Shown here: piece by piece, positions 56,258 to 64,000 of the stretch
How positions within the stretch are numbered: position 1 is the first letter of the stretch
How the letters are laid out: every line of letters begins with the position of its first letter
NCBI RefSeq assembly: GCF_019793465.1
Contig: NZ_JAILYJ010000022.1
Span: 1-64,000, forward strand
Direction: 5' to 3'
Length of the DNA stretch: 64,000 nucleotides
DNA from: Rhizobium croatiense
GTDB lineage: Bacteria; Pseudomonadota; Alphaproteobacteria; Rhizobiales; Rhizobiaceae
Position numbers and translations under genes: made by a program
The notes under the pieces: model-generated
What the model saw: only the letters and a program-made list of their open reading frames with translations
What the model was told of the DNA's origin: nothing
Databases searched by the model: none

Positions 56258-58267
56258 ATGCCCAAGTCCATTAGACTCGCTTTATCTTTGATATTTGTTC
56301 TGCTCTCTCTTCTCGCGGCGGGCCAGGGCATCGTGAGTATCGTCAAGCTGCTGTCCATTAGGAGCAATATATCCGAAGTTGCCAGCAACTGGCTGCCATC
56401 GATCGATGTGATAAATCGGATCAATACGATCACCGGGGACTACCGCATCCTGCAGTTCAGGCTGGTGACAAACTCATCAGATTCGACGAGCCTTGCGCAT
56501 AATATCACCACCTTCCGCCAGAAGATGGAGGATCTCGCGAATGCCCGTGGTGAATATGAGCCGATGGTGACATCCGGCGAGGAGCGTCAGGCCTATGACG
56601 CGTTCTCCGCTTTGTGGACGCAATATCAGGAGGATGGCGAGCGGATTGTTAAACTAATGCAGGCAGGCAAGAAGGATGAAGCATTTGCTCTTCTAACGAG
56701 TGACGCCACGACGAAACTGTATAATGATAGCGGAGCGCTCCTTGACCAGGATGTCGCAGTTAACAAGCGTGGTGGAGTCGCGGCCGTCGGAAACACGATG
56801 GGCGCCGTTTCATCGACGGTTTTGGTCACCATTCTTGCCATGGCGCTGGCAACTACGACGGGCATTATAGCCCTGCTTTACTGCATCCGGAAGATTACCG
56901 ATCCGATCTCGCGGTTGACTACCACGATGGGCGTACTGGCAGATGGTAATCTCGACACTGAGGTTCCTTTCGCAATGCGCGCCGACGAAATCGGCAAGAT
57001 GTCGAGAGCCGTTGAGGTATTCAAGCAAAACAGCATCAAGGCCCGCGATCTGAACGCGCAGGAGGCCGCGTTGCAGGCCAAGAGCGCCGACTTGCAGTCG
57101 AGCATTGCCGAGGTGGTGTCAGCCGCCGTAGCCGGTGACTTCACCCATCGCATCACCAAGAAATACGGCGATGCGGCTCTCGACCGTTTTGCAGGAAGCG
57201 TCAATGAGCTGGTCACCTCTGTTGACCGGGGCATCGCCGAAACTCGCCGAGTTATCTCAGCGCTTGCCGATGGGGATCTGACGGAAAACATGTGCGGCGA
57301 GTTTCAGGGAGCCTTTGGTGAACTGAAGAGTAATGTCAACGCCACCATGGCAGCCCTTCGATCCGTATTAGGCGAGGTTCGCTCCGCCGTCGACACGATC
57401 AACGGCGGAGCCGGCGAGATGCGCATCGCCTCAGGCGACCTTTCAAAGCGCACGGAACAGCAAGCCGCGGCCCTGGAGGAGACCTCTTCGGCGCTTGAGG
57501 AAATCACGGTGGCGGTAAAAAGCTCGACAGAAAGAGCCACGGAAGCCAGCCATATGGTCGATGAGGCACGCAGAAGCACCGAGCAGTCGAGCGCGGTTGT
57601 CAAAGACGCGGTCGCCGCCATGGGCCGCATCGAGCAGGCCTCGGATGAAATCGGCCAGATCATTAACGTCATTGACGAGATCGCCTTCCAGACCAATCTT
57701 TTGGCCCTTAACGCCGGCGTCGAGGCGGCGCGTGCGGGTGACGCTGGAAAGGGTTTCGCCGTTGTGGCTCAGGAGGTGCGTGAACTGGCACAGCGCTCCG
57801 CCACTGCCGCCAAGGATATCAAGGCGCTGATCAACCGGTCCGGCGACGAGGTCAAAACTGGGGTCAGGCTGGTAACGGCCACAGGCGATGCCCTTGGTCT
57901 AATCCGAGGCCACGTGATCAAGGTGAACGAGCACGTTCATACGATCTCGACGGCGGCACGAGAGCAATCGACCGGGCTGGCGGAAGTCAGCACTGCGGTC
58001 AACCAGATGGATCAGACGACCCAGCAGAATGCGGCGATGGTGGAAGAATCGACGGCGGCCACCAACCGGTTGGCGGATGAGGCTTCCAATCTGGCGCGGC
58101 TTATTGCGCGCTTCAGGCTCGACGGTTCGACTTTTGTACGGCGTGTTGCCCACCAGAACGGTAAGCCGGCCGCCTCGCCAGCGCGTGCCCTCTCCCAGAA
58201 GCTTGCCGGCGCCTTCGGCGGACGTACTACAGCCGCTGTCGCGACTAAGGAATGGGAAGAGTTTTAA
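56258..58267 (+). CDS. methyl-accepting chemotaxis protein with C-terminal CheR-docking motif
   Basis: A 669-residue membrane chemoreceptor. TM1 at about 5-25, a helical periplasmic 4HB-type sensor, TM2 at about 187-210, then HAMP and a second HAMP-like segment (RVISALADGDLTENMCGEFQGAFGELK), methylation helices and the signalling hairpin IINVIDEIAFQTNLLALNAGVEAARAGDAGKGFAVVA. It ends EWEEF, the aromatic-Glu-Glu-Phe tether to which CheR/CheB bind in rhizobia. Ligand unknown. Appears intact. Confidence 0.93.
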   Translation: MPKSIRLALSLIFVLLSLLAAGQGIVSIVKLLSIRSNISEVASNWLPSIDVINRINTITGDYRILQFRLVTNSSDSTSLAHNITTFRQKMEDLANARGEYEPMVTSGEERQAYDAFSALWTQYQEDGERIVKLMQAGKKDEAFALLTSDATTKLYNDSGALLDQDVAVNKRGGVAAVGNTMGAVSSTVLVTILAMALATTTGIIALLYCIRKITDPISRLTTTMGVLADGNLDTEVPFAMRADEIGKMSRAVEVFKQNSIKARDLNAQEAALQAKSADLQSSIAEVVSAAVAGDFTHRITKKYGDAALDRFAGSVNELVTSVDRGIAETRRVISALADGDLTENMCGEFQGAFGELKSNVNATMAALRSVLGEVRSAVDTINGGAGEMRIASGDLSKRTEQQAAALEETSSALEEITVAVKSSTERATEASHMVDEARRSTEQSSAVVKDAVAAMGRIEQASDEIGQIINVIDEIAFQTNLLALNAGVEAARAGDAGKGFAVVAQEVRELAQRSATAAKDIKALINRSGDEVKTGVRLVTATGDALGLIRGHVIKVNEHVHTISTAAREQSTGLAEVSTAVNQMDQTTQQNAAMVEESTAATNRLADEASNLARLIARFRLDGSTFVRRVAHQNGKPAASPARALSQKLAGAFGGRTTAAVATKEWEEF

Positions 58268-58330
58268 TGAATCATGTCATAATTCACCGCAGGATATTAT
58301 CGGTTTCCATCTGGCAGCCAGCAGTTCTGC

Positions 58331-58591
58331 ATGAAGACGACGTTGATCCCGGAAATCCGGGGGTTAGCAGAGGCGACGCCGCTGCCCCTAACGCATGTTC
58401 TCGGTTCAGGGATCTGCCGGTTCTGTCATTCCGGTGATAGAGCTTGCTGCCGAGATAACCAATCCCATCGGTCTAGCCACAGCGCCATTGTCGTCGTTGA
58501 GGTAGCAGATGGTATCATCGGCCCGGTCGTCGATCAGGTCTCTGGCATTCTATCGATCAACGGCGATCGGATCCAACCGGTTCGGACTTAG
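58331..58591 (+). pseudogene. cheW-like remnant
   Basis: IPEIRGLAEATPLP at the start and SAIVVVEVADGIIGPVVDQVSGILSINGDRIQPV at the end are CheW blocks in one frame, but the middle reads out of frame; the other frame there gives SVIPVIELAAEITNPIGLAT, the missing CheW segment. Two compensating indels thus scramble about 28 residues, and the N-terminal strand pair of CheW is also missing. It follows the chemoreceptor by 63 bases, where an intact cheW would be expected. Confidence 0.7.
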
Positions 58592-58788
58592 GCGCGACTT
58601 CGACCCAACCTTCAGCTACGGAATCACTCCGCTTGAACAAGGGATGGAATGCTCCCTTAGTTTTGAGCAAAGGTTTGGCACCAATCAGGACGCATCGCAG
58701 CTGCCTAGCAGACTTTTGCTTTTTCACCTTCCGCGACTGTCTTCCTTCAAGACGCGGAGTATTAACGAAATTCAACGAGAGTTCGAAG

Positions 58789-58974
58789 ATGTCCAAAGTT
58801 ATCGCAATCAATTTCGGGCAACAGGCTAAGACAGATACCCACTTAGAAAGCCACGAAGATGCACAGTCGCAGCGCCTGGAGCAAGAGCGGCTGCAAATGA
58901 TCCAAATCACCAATCACCTTGAAGCACTGTACGCTCGGCTGCTGACCGTCTGTGGCGACAGACCGAAAAATTAA
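58789..58974 (+). CDS. 61-residue hypothetical protein
   Basis: Small helical Gln/Glu/His-rich protein (begins MSKVIAINFGQQAK, ends VCGDRPKN). The ATG at 58789 has an AGAG purine site upstream; the frame is open before it but without recognisable sequence. No family recognised. It lies between the cheW remnant and the convergent AraC gene. Confidence 0.5.
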   Translation: MSKVIAINFGQQAKTDTHLESHEDAQSQRLEQERLQMIQITNHLEALYARLLTVCGDRPKN

Positions 58975-59044
58975 GGGCGCAGCGATGGTATAGCCCGGTG
59001 GAGCGCTGCGAACCACAGCGCCATCGCGAAGGGCTATTTCCGGG

Positions 59045-60040
59045 TCAGCTTTCGGGCGGAGAGGCCATCATATGCACTGTTTTAGATGGCAGTTCGCCGT
59101 AACGTCTCTTGTACTCTGCAGCAAAACGGCCGAGGTGTGTGAAGCCCCACTTAAGCGCTATTTCCGAAACGCTGATTTTAGCGCCGTTTTGCAGCAGTTC
59201 CTGTCGAGCTGCGCACATACGCAAGTCTCGGAGGTGCATTGTGGGGCTGGTATTACGAAATTGTCGGAAGCCGTGCTGCAAAGTCCGCACGCTGACCTTG
59301 GCCGCAGCGGCGATATCGTTAAGGGAAATGGGTTGAGCCATATGCTCTTCCATAAACTCCATTGCCCGTTTCACGTGGCGAGGCGTGGGAGACGGAGACG
59401 GACGACGAAGTTCATCGGTATAGCGATGCATACAGCTTTCGATCAAAAGGTACTCTATCGCGTCGAGGAGCGAGCTATAGGCCGACGGGCATTGTCGCAG
59501 AGCCCCCCCGGCACTGAGGCCGCGATGGGCAGACAGGGCTAGTTCTCGCATGAGCGTTCCCGCGCTCGATGCAAGATCAAGGGTCGGCTGAATTTGCAGA
59601 TTTCCGCTGATCGTCCGATCGAGCATGCGAGAAAGCTTGTCACGCAAGGATTGCGTATCGATCGTCAATGACAGTTGAGATCTTATGCCATCTTGTCGGG
59701 CATTCAGCGGAGCATTTGCAACATGCGGCGACTCTACCTGTTGCCCAGACCAATGAAAGACTGCATTCCCGGACGCCGGCAGGAAGACCGTTACGACGTC
59801 AACTGGGGAATCTATCATGACCGAGAACGCCCCTTCATGATGGGCATCCGCAACGCCAAAACCATCAAGGGAAATTCGACTGCAGCGAGAGTTAAGCGAT
59901 CTACTGTCGTGTTGAGCAAGGTCAGAGGACGCCAGGGGCGATGATATCAAAGGCAAAAGACGTTCGGGATCGGAGCCCTCGATAAAGTTGTCTTTCACTA
60001 AGGTCCCTTCATCGGGCTTGCTGAACAAACTTTCGGTCAT
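59045..60040 (-). CDS. AraC-family transcriptional regulator
   Basis: A 331-residue regulator with a ligand-binding-type N-terminal half (AraC-binding-domain-like: ISLDGFGVADAHHEGAF, VVTVFLPASGNAVFHWSG) and a C-terminal double HTH: RAMEFMEEHMAQPISLNDIAAAAKVSVRTLQHGFRQF and ISVSEIALKWGFTHLGRFAAEYKRRYGELPS. Target unknown; it is divergent from a long intergenic region that contains a GntR operator and could act on nearby genes. Appears intact. Confidence 0.9.
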   Translation of the reverse strand: MTESLFSKPDEGTLVKDNFIEGSDPERLLPLISSPLASSDLAQHDSRSLNSRCSRISLDGFGVADAHHEGAFSVMIDSPVDVVTVFLPASGNAVFHWSGQQVESPHVANAPLNARQDGIRSQLSLTIDTQSLRDKLSRMLDRTISGNLQIQPTLDLASSAGTLMRELALSAHRGLSAGGALRQCPSAYSSLLDAIEYLLIESCMHRYTDELRRPSPSPTPRHVKRAMEFMEEHMAQPISLNDIAAAAKVSVRTLQHGFRQFRNTSPTMHLRDLRMCAARQELLQNGAKISVSEIALKWGFTHLGRFAAEYKRRYGELPSKTVHMMASPPES

Positions 60041-60330
60041 CCAATATAAACCTATCTATGAACACCAACTCGCACATGCCGGGACTAGTTTTCCAAACCT
60101 TCAAAGCTCGAGACCGGATGGCGTGCGAGCGATTTTGATCGCGTACATGACCGATTCGGACCTTTGTGGAGGCCGGTTGAATCTCTCATTCCCTAGGCTT
60201 TCGTCATGGCGGATCATCACCAGCACCGACATCCACGTTCTCCCGCTCGAGATGGCCTCCTAGTTTTTCAGCGCTGCAGTTGGGAAGCCTCTAATGATGC
60301 GATGACTGGCTTCCACAAGCCTCGAACAGA

Positions 60331-60359
60331 TTGACAGATTGTCTGATATACGTTAATGC
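60331..60359 (+). promoter_or_regulatory. promoter-like site with GntR operator (site 5)
   Basis: TTGACA at 60331-60336, TAATGC at 60354-60359, 17 bases apart, with GACAGATTGTCTGAT at 60333-60347, the same arrangement as the catabolic-operon promoter 16 kb away. Confidence 0.55.
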
Positions 60360-60460
60360 TATTCCTGATCAAAGGCAAGGCAGCATCAGGGAAATCTGCC
60401 ACGGTTCTAGTGGAGTTCCCGCACGGCAAATCAATCTAAAGATGCCTCCCAAGGCGAGGG

Positions 60461-60492
60461 GTGACGGGCTGCTTTCGATCGCAGCCCGTCAC
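60461..60492. repeat. perfect 12-bp palindrome with 8-base loop
   Basis: GTGACGGGCTGC (60461-60472) and GCAGCCCGTCAC (60481-60492) with loop TTTCGATC. No T-run follows. It could be a terminator, an mRNA hairpin or a dispersed rhizobial palindromic element. Confidence 0.7.
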
Positions 60493-61081
60493 GGGAAGGG
60501 TGGGAGTGCTATGAGTGGGAGAGAACCTACGCCAACCGACCTTGGAGGCCGTTGAGTCGACACGGAGAAAAATGATTGTGCTGTAGGATGGCCCCACGAT
60601 TTCGCCACACGCTGGTCCTCTTATCCTGCGCATCAGCATACTTCGGTTATGACGTATAAGAGAGGCACGCTCCAGGCTCAACACTCGGAGACGCAAAGAC
60701 GTCGACGAGTTCTTTTGGCCTACTAAGCGAGGCGGTCGCGGCAAATATCAATGCGTAAGCCGCGCCTCGTCGCATTGAGTTGACTTTGCGCTCTTCTTAG
60801 CGGGTACGGACTCCGGGCGTCTGATTGGGCAAAAGAAGAGCTTAAGGACGAAACCTGATGATGGTCAAACAGCTTGTGCTGCCATAGGCGTGCTGTTGTC
60901 TGTGCCGCGCGAACGCGAAAAGCGCGATCAAATCGGAACGTGGCGGCGAGAGAAGACTAACAGGAAAGACCACATCAAACTCAACCGGGTGTCGGAATAC
61001 CGATGCTTACGGCATTGCGTGCATGAGGCCTCAAAATGACGCCGGTCTCGACCTGTGTCCGCCGAAAATCGCAAAAAGGAA

Positions 61082-61110
61082 TTGACAGATTGTCGGACAA
61101 AAATTTTACT
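61082..61110 (+). promoter_or_regulatory. promoter with GntR operator-like site 6 before the SDR-like gene
   Basis: TTGACA (61082-61087) and TTTACT (61105-61110) are 17 bases apart, overlapping GACAGATTGTCGGAC (61084-61098), which differs from the other operator cores at two positions. 126 bases before the SDR-like gene. Confidence 0.55.
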
Positions 61111-61235
61111 ATATCGCCCGCGCATTGCTTGTTCGCGGGAGACGCAGCGACGGACCGGGAGTTATAAGTGCTAAACTTGGCCAAAAATGCACAAATTGTC
61201 GACCTTCTTAATCTGCCGGAAGCGGCGACCGGCGC

Positions 61236-61985
61236 GTGATACAAGCGTCTCTGACTCACAAGGCGTGTCATACTCCATCGACCGAGGTACTGGTTGAACG
61301 TGACAGTGACGCCAACATTTCTCCTGGGGAAAAAGTCTGTGTCTTGATAGGCGCGTCAAATCCTGTTGGTCTTTGTTTGGCGCGCTCATTTATAGAAAAA
61401 GGCTATCGGGTCGCCGTAGGCGACGCCAATCCCGCCGACTTCGCCTCCCTGGCTGAAGGCCAGGGAAACAATTTTTTACCGGTCAAAGTCAACCCGAACA
61501 GAGACGTTTACGTCAACTCAATGGCTGACCAGGTGTATTTGCGCTGGAGACGGGTCGACGTTCTGGTGAACATAGTTTTCCGCAGAAATGAAACAACCCA
61601 AACTGTAACGGGATCGCTATCCAGCGCGAATCTGGGGCTTGATGCCGTATCCAATCTAATCAGAGTTACAGGTGCCTTTAGCTCTCGACTTCAGGGCGCG
61701 GAGCTTGCCGTAGTGGACGTCGCATGGTTCGAAGAGACGACCTCGCTGGAAGCAGAAGCCGTCCTTCAAGCGGCGTTGCGCACTACTACCTCCGCAATTG
61801 CTAGGCAATATTTCGGTTCCGGGCTGAGGATAAATGCTGTACACGCCAGCGATGTGAACTCTACGTCTTCAAGCGAAAATGACGTGCTTCGAACAGTGAT
61901 CCACGCCGTGCAATTCCTGGCGAATTCGGAACTGTCCGGAAAGCTGACAGGGAACGTGCTGGAGATCGATCCTCGGTGCAGATAG
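61236..61985 (+). CDS. SDR-fold protein without the catalytic Tyr-Lys pair
   Basis: A 249-residue protein with a Rossmann start KVCVLIGASNPVGLCLARSFIEKGYRVAV and the SDR-like RVDVLVNIVF (normally NNAG) and GLRINAVHAS blocks. The YxxxK catalytic motif expected around residue 170 is replaced by LEAEAVLQAAL, so it is likely not an oxidoreductase of the classical kind. The start is GTG at 61236 with no strong ribosome site; a later start inside the protein is possible. Its promoter shares the catabolic-operon operator. Confidence 0.55.
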   Translation: MIQASLTHKACHTPSTEVLVERDSDANISPGEKVCVLIGASNPVGLCLARSFIEKGYRVAVGDANPADFASLAEGQGNNFLPVKVNPNRDVYVNSMADQVYLRWRRVDVLVNIVFRRNETTQTVTGSLSSANLGLDAVSNLIRVTGAFSSRLQGAELAVVDVAWFEETTSLEAEAVLQAALRTTTSAIARQYFGSGLRINAVHASDVNSTSSSENDVLRTVIHAVQFLANSELSGKLTGNVLEIDPRCR

Positions 61986-62024
61986 ATCCACTCCCACGTT
62001 CTGATCCGGCAAATCTGCAGGTAT

Positions 62025-62039
62025 TAACCTTCCGTTAAG
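62025..62039 (+). promoter_or_regulatory. CtrA-like box before the last chemoreceptor
   Basis: TTAACCTTCCGTTAA, a TTAA-N7-TTAA match to the CtrA box, 157 bases before the chemoreceptor ATG. CtrA-linked control of motility genes is established in alphaproteobacteria. Confidence 0.5.
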
Positions 62040-62196
62040 TTTCTCGAAAGACGCAATGGGCAAGAGGTCAAATCCTAACAACACGTAAAAAAGTTTCGAT
62101 TGTTTTAGTGAAACTCTTATCCATGTTCGTTCAGGCTCAAACATTACTATTCCAAAAGCGAGGCCCCAGCACCGTTTGAGCCCTTTGGAGGTAAGT

Positions 62197-64000
62197 ATGT
62201 TCGTCGATCGCCTGTTGTCCACCTTTACCATAAGAGCAAAGGTGTTATTGGTACTTGTACCCTTGATCCTGATATTGGCGGCAGTTGGTGGGGTCGGCTT
62301 AAAAGCAACTGGCTTGCTTCAGTCTCGTCTTCGGCTTTCAAATGAGGTTCTTCAGACCTTGAGCGGGTTTCGAAGTGTCGCGGAAAGTATGAACCGCTTT
62401 TTGGCGCAAAGCTCAACGGAGTACCGAGATGAGGCGCTGACAAGTTTAAACGGGCAGAGCGCAACCATGCAGTCGCTCCAGGAAGCGGCGGCAGGTAGCG
62501 GGAGCGAAACTGGTGCGCTCGAAAACAGTGTATCGGCAATGTCCGTTATCTCGGGCAGCATCGGCCGCATGTGGTCTTTGCATAATGACGAGGAATCCGT
62601 TCGCAGCGACATTGTTTCCAACTTGTCGAAGATCAAGGAGGTCGGAGGCGCCCTTAAATTGGCTGCGGTTGATGTGCGCTCACAAGTACGCAATCAGGAG
62701 AACTCCGGGAAAACCATGCTCCGGGAGGCTACCCGCTCACTCGATACGGCATCAGTTATGCAACACATGGCGGAAGACTTGGTGAGCTTGCCGGACGGAG
62801 CGAAGCAGCCTCCGACTGTCGCCCAGCAAGGGCTTGTGATCAAAAAGTCGCTAAAAACAGTTAAGCGGGTAGTCTCGACTGCTGACGAGCAGGCCGTTAC
62901 TAAAATTGAGAGGACTATCGCCAAGCTAATCGCCAACCCCGAATTTGTCGACCCTTCCACACGGCTTGCCGGCTCTGACCTACAGAGCTTTGCGACGAAC
63001 CTGCGAGTGGATGCGATCCAGCACATGATTGAAGGAACAAATGCGATCCGGGCGTTGGATAAAGCGTTGACGGATTCCGAAATGCTTGTTGCGACGGCGA
63101 CAACGATCGGCCAGGACGCCGATTCGATCGAAATCGAAATCAATAACCTGTTCCGTACAGCCAACGCAGAGAATCAGCAGCGCCTCGTTGAGCAACTTAC
63201 AAAATTGGCGCGTGACACCGTGGCAGTTGGAGGCGTTGCCAGCTCGATATCTGGCTTCGATAAAATGCAGGAAGATCTATTCGCCCAGGTGGATTCTATC
63301 CAAGAGAACACAGAGAAGCTGGTCAAGATAGCGGAAGCCCGCCAAGCGCAATATTCTGAGGCGGACAAAACCGGCCAGGAGATCTGGAAAAACCTCGTAA
63401 CCTTTGCAGCAACTCAGGAAAACGATGCTCGCAATGAAAGCAATCTTGCCCGCTTGCTGTCAACTATCGCCACAGTGTCCGGCGTCTTGGTAGCCTTGGC
63501 GGCTGGCGCCGGCCTGATGGCGACACTTCGCGCCCCGATCGAACGGATCGCGAAGCGCATGCAAGAGCTGGCAAAGGGCGATCTTCGATCGCAGATTGTC
63601 GGACGTGACCGGAGAGACGAAATAGGTGAAATGGCTCGCGCACTCGAGGTTTTCCGTGAAAATGCTGTCTCGAAGATGGACATCGAGACACGAACGGAAG
63701 CCGATAGGAAAACCGTTGAACAGGAGCGGATGGATCGTGAACGCGAACGCGCTCAGATGGAGGAGGAGGTCGCAACTGCCGTCACCATTCTAGGAGAGGC
63801 GTTATCTCGATTGGCGCGTGGCGACATCTCTCAAGAAATTGACCGCCAATTCCATCCCAATCTTGAGCCGCTGAGGCGCGATTTCAATCACTCGCTTTCG
63901 ATCCTGAGAGAGACAGTGTCTCATATCGACGAGAATACCAATCAAATTCAATGGGGAACCAGCGAGCTTTTCAAAGCCTCAGATGATCTGTCGCGGCGAA
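62197..64000 (+). CDS. methyl-accepting chemotaxis protein, cut by the window end
   Basis: Starts at the ATG at 62197 with a perfect GGAGGT five bases upstream (62187-62192). TM1 at about 16-35 (VLLVLVPLILILAAVGGVGL), a long ~385-residue helical periplasmic domain, TM2 at about 424-443, then HAMP (APIERIAKRMQELAKGDLRSQI), a second HAMP-like segment (LSRLARGDISQEIDRQFHPNLEPL) and the first methylation helix. The frame is open to the last base, so the signalling tip and C-terminus are outside the window. No stop within 601 codons. Confidence 0.9.
   Translation, partial: MFVDRLLSTFTIRAKVLLVLVPLILILAAVGGVGLKATGLLQSRLRLSNEVLQTLSGFRSVAESMNRFLAQSSTEYRDEALTSLNGQSATMQSLQEAAAGSGSETGALENSVSAMSVISGSIGRMWSLHNDEESVRSDIVSNLSKIKEVGGALKLAAVDVRSQVRNQENSGKTMLREATRSLDTASVMQHMAEDLVSLPDGAKQPPTVAQQGLVIKKSLKTVKRVVSTADEQAVTKIERTIAKLIANPEFVDPSTRLAGSDLQSFATNLRVDAIQHMIEGTNAIRALDKALTDSEMLVATATTIGQDADSIEIEINNLFRTANAENQQRLVEQLTKLARDTVAVGGVASSISGFDKMQEDLFAQVDSIQENTEKLVKIAEARQAQYSEADKTGQEIWKNLVTFAATQENDARNESNLARLLSTIATVSGVLVALAAGAGLMATLRAPIERIAKRMQELAKGDLRSQIVGRDRRDEIGEMARALEVFRENAVSKMDIETRTEADRKTVEQERMDRERERAQMEEEVATAVTILGEALSRLARGDISQEIDRQFHPNLEPLRRDFNHSLSILRETVSHIDENTNQIQWGTSELFKASDDLSRR

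Larger units (their letters stand above)
60041..61235. other. 1.2-kb intergenic region with two GntR sites and a long palindrome
   Basis: No gene with recognisable content; minus-strand frames are spurious over the palindrome. It carries operator-like sites at 60333 and 61084 and a perfect 12-bp palindrome at 60461. Confidence 0.5.

Noticed and set aside
1..64000. CRISPR arrays, tRNA or rRNA genes, plasmid replication genes
   Set aside because: No regularly spaced repeats, cloverleaf-type sequences or repABC-like proteins were recognised anywhere in the window.

Overview
The window reads as a stretch of a large accessory replicon from a bean-nodulating Rhizobium (R. etli / R. phaseoli group), most likely the symbiotic plasmid. 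The support is a rhizobial type III secretion (T3SS) cluster of the nolU/nolV/rhc kind with an hrpW-like pectate lyase gene, a tyrosinase gene behind a perfect sigma-54 promoter, a Teu/ribose-type ABC importer, sinorhizobial-style transposons and a plasmid-type alpha-r14 small RNA. The replicon assignment is inference; no replication genes are visible.

Layout. 1-3.2 kb: transposon debris (IS3 remnant, IS21-family element with istA/istB). 3.2-6.7 kb: no gene until a decayed AbiE-type toxin-antitoxin pair and one small hypothetical. 6.8-26.6 kb: the T3SS island. Two giant NolX/HrpF/HrpK-like proteins share a nearly identical 670-bp block. They are followed by one long operon (85-aa protein, nolB-like, rhcJ, nolU, nolV, rhcN, rhcQ, rhcR, rhcS, rhcT, rhcU). 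Convergent to it is a second operon (52-aa pilin candidate, sctD, rhcV, hrpW), with rhcC1 and sctO divergent from the pilin gene, and a Xre regulator at the edge. The rhcU gene lacks its NPTH autocleavage domain, and no RhcC2 secretin, gatekeeper or needle-length protein is visible here, so the machine is either incomplete or completed elsewhere.

26.9-32.5 kb: a helicase C-terminal remnant, a small RNA with four hairpins that each display an anti-Shine-Dalgarno loop, a broken DUF4334 gene and a three-gene cassette (PRTase-TRSP, StiP-PELOTA, HAD) of the kind known from Ter stress loci. 32.5-42.1 kb: a broken IS256-type transposase, a tyrosinase gene interrupted by one amber codon, a small exported protein, a Tat-exported M28-like peptidase with its own sigma-54 promoter, an IS21 scrap and a DUF3141 gene broken at a G-run and a stop codon. 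A diverged inverted copy of the tyrosinase promoter lies ahead of the PRTase gene.

42.3-53.9 kb: hipB with a gutted hipA and a clear operator, then a GntR/FCD-regulated uptake and catabolic operon (beta-hydroxyacid dehydrogenase, CMD protein, SCP2-like protein, alpha/beta hydrolase, binding protein, ABC ATPase, two permeases, succinate-semialdehyde-type dehydrogenase). A shared operator motif recurs across this operon and again 16 kb away in front of an SDR-like gene. 54.4-64 kb: an IS630 transposase cut by a truncated group II intron, a chemoreceptor ending in a CheR-docking motif, a cheW remnant, a small protein, an AraC regulator, the SDR-like gene and a second chemoreceptor that runs off the end of the window.

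The general picture is plant-associated accessory DNA with live modules (T3SS structural genes, uptake operon, chemoreceptors, sRNA) set among many recently inactivated genes. Several genes are broken by single events, so read errors cannot be excluded case by case.
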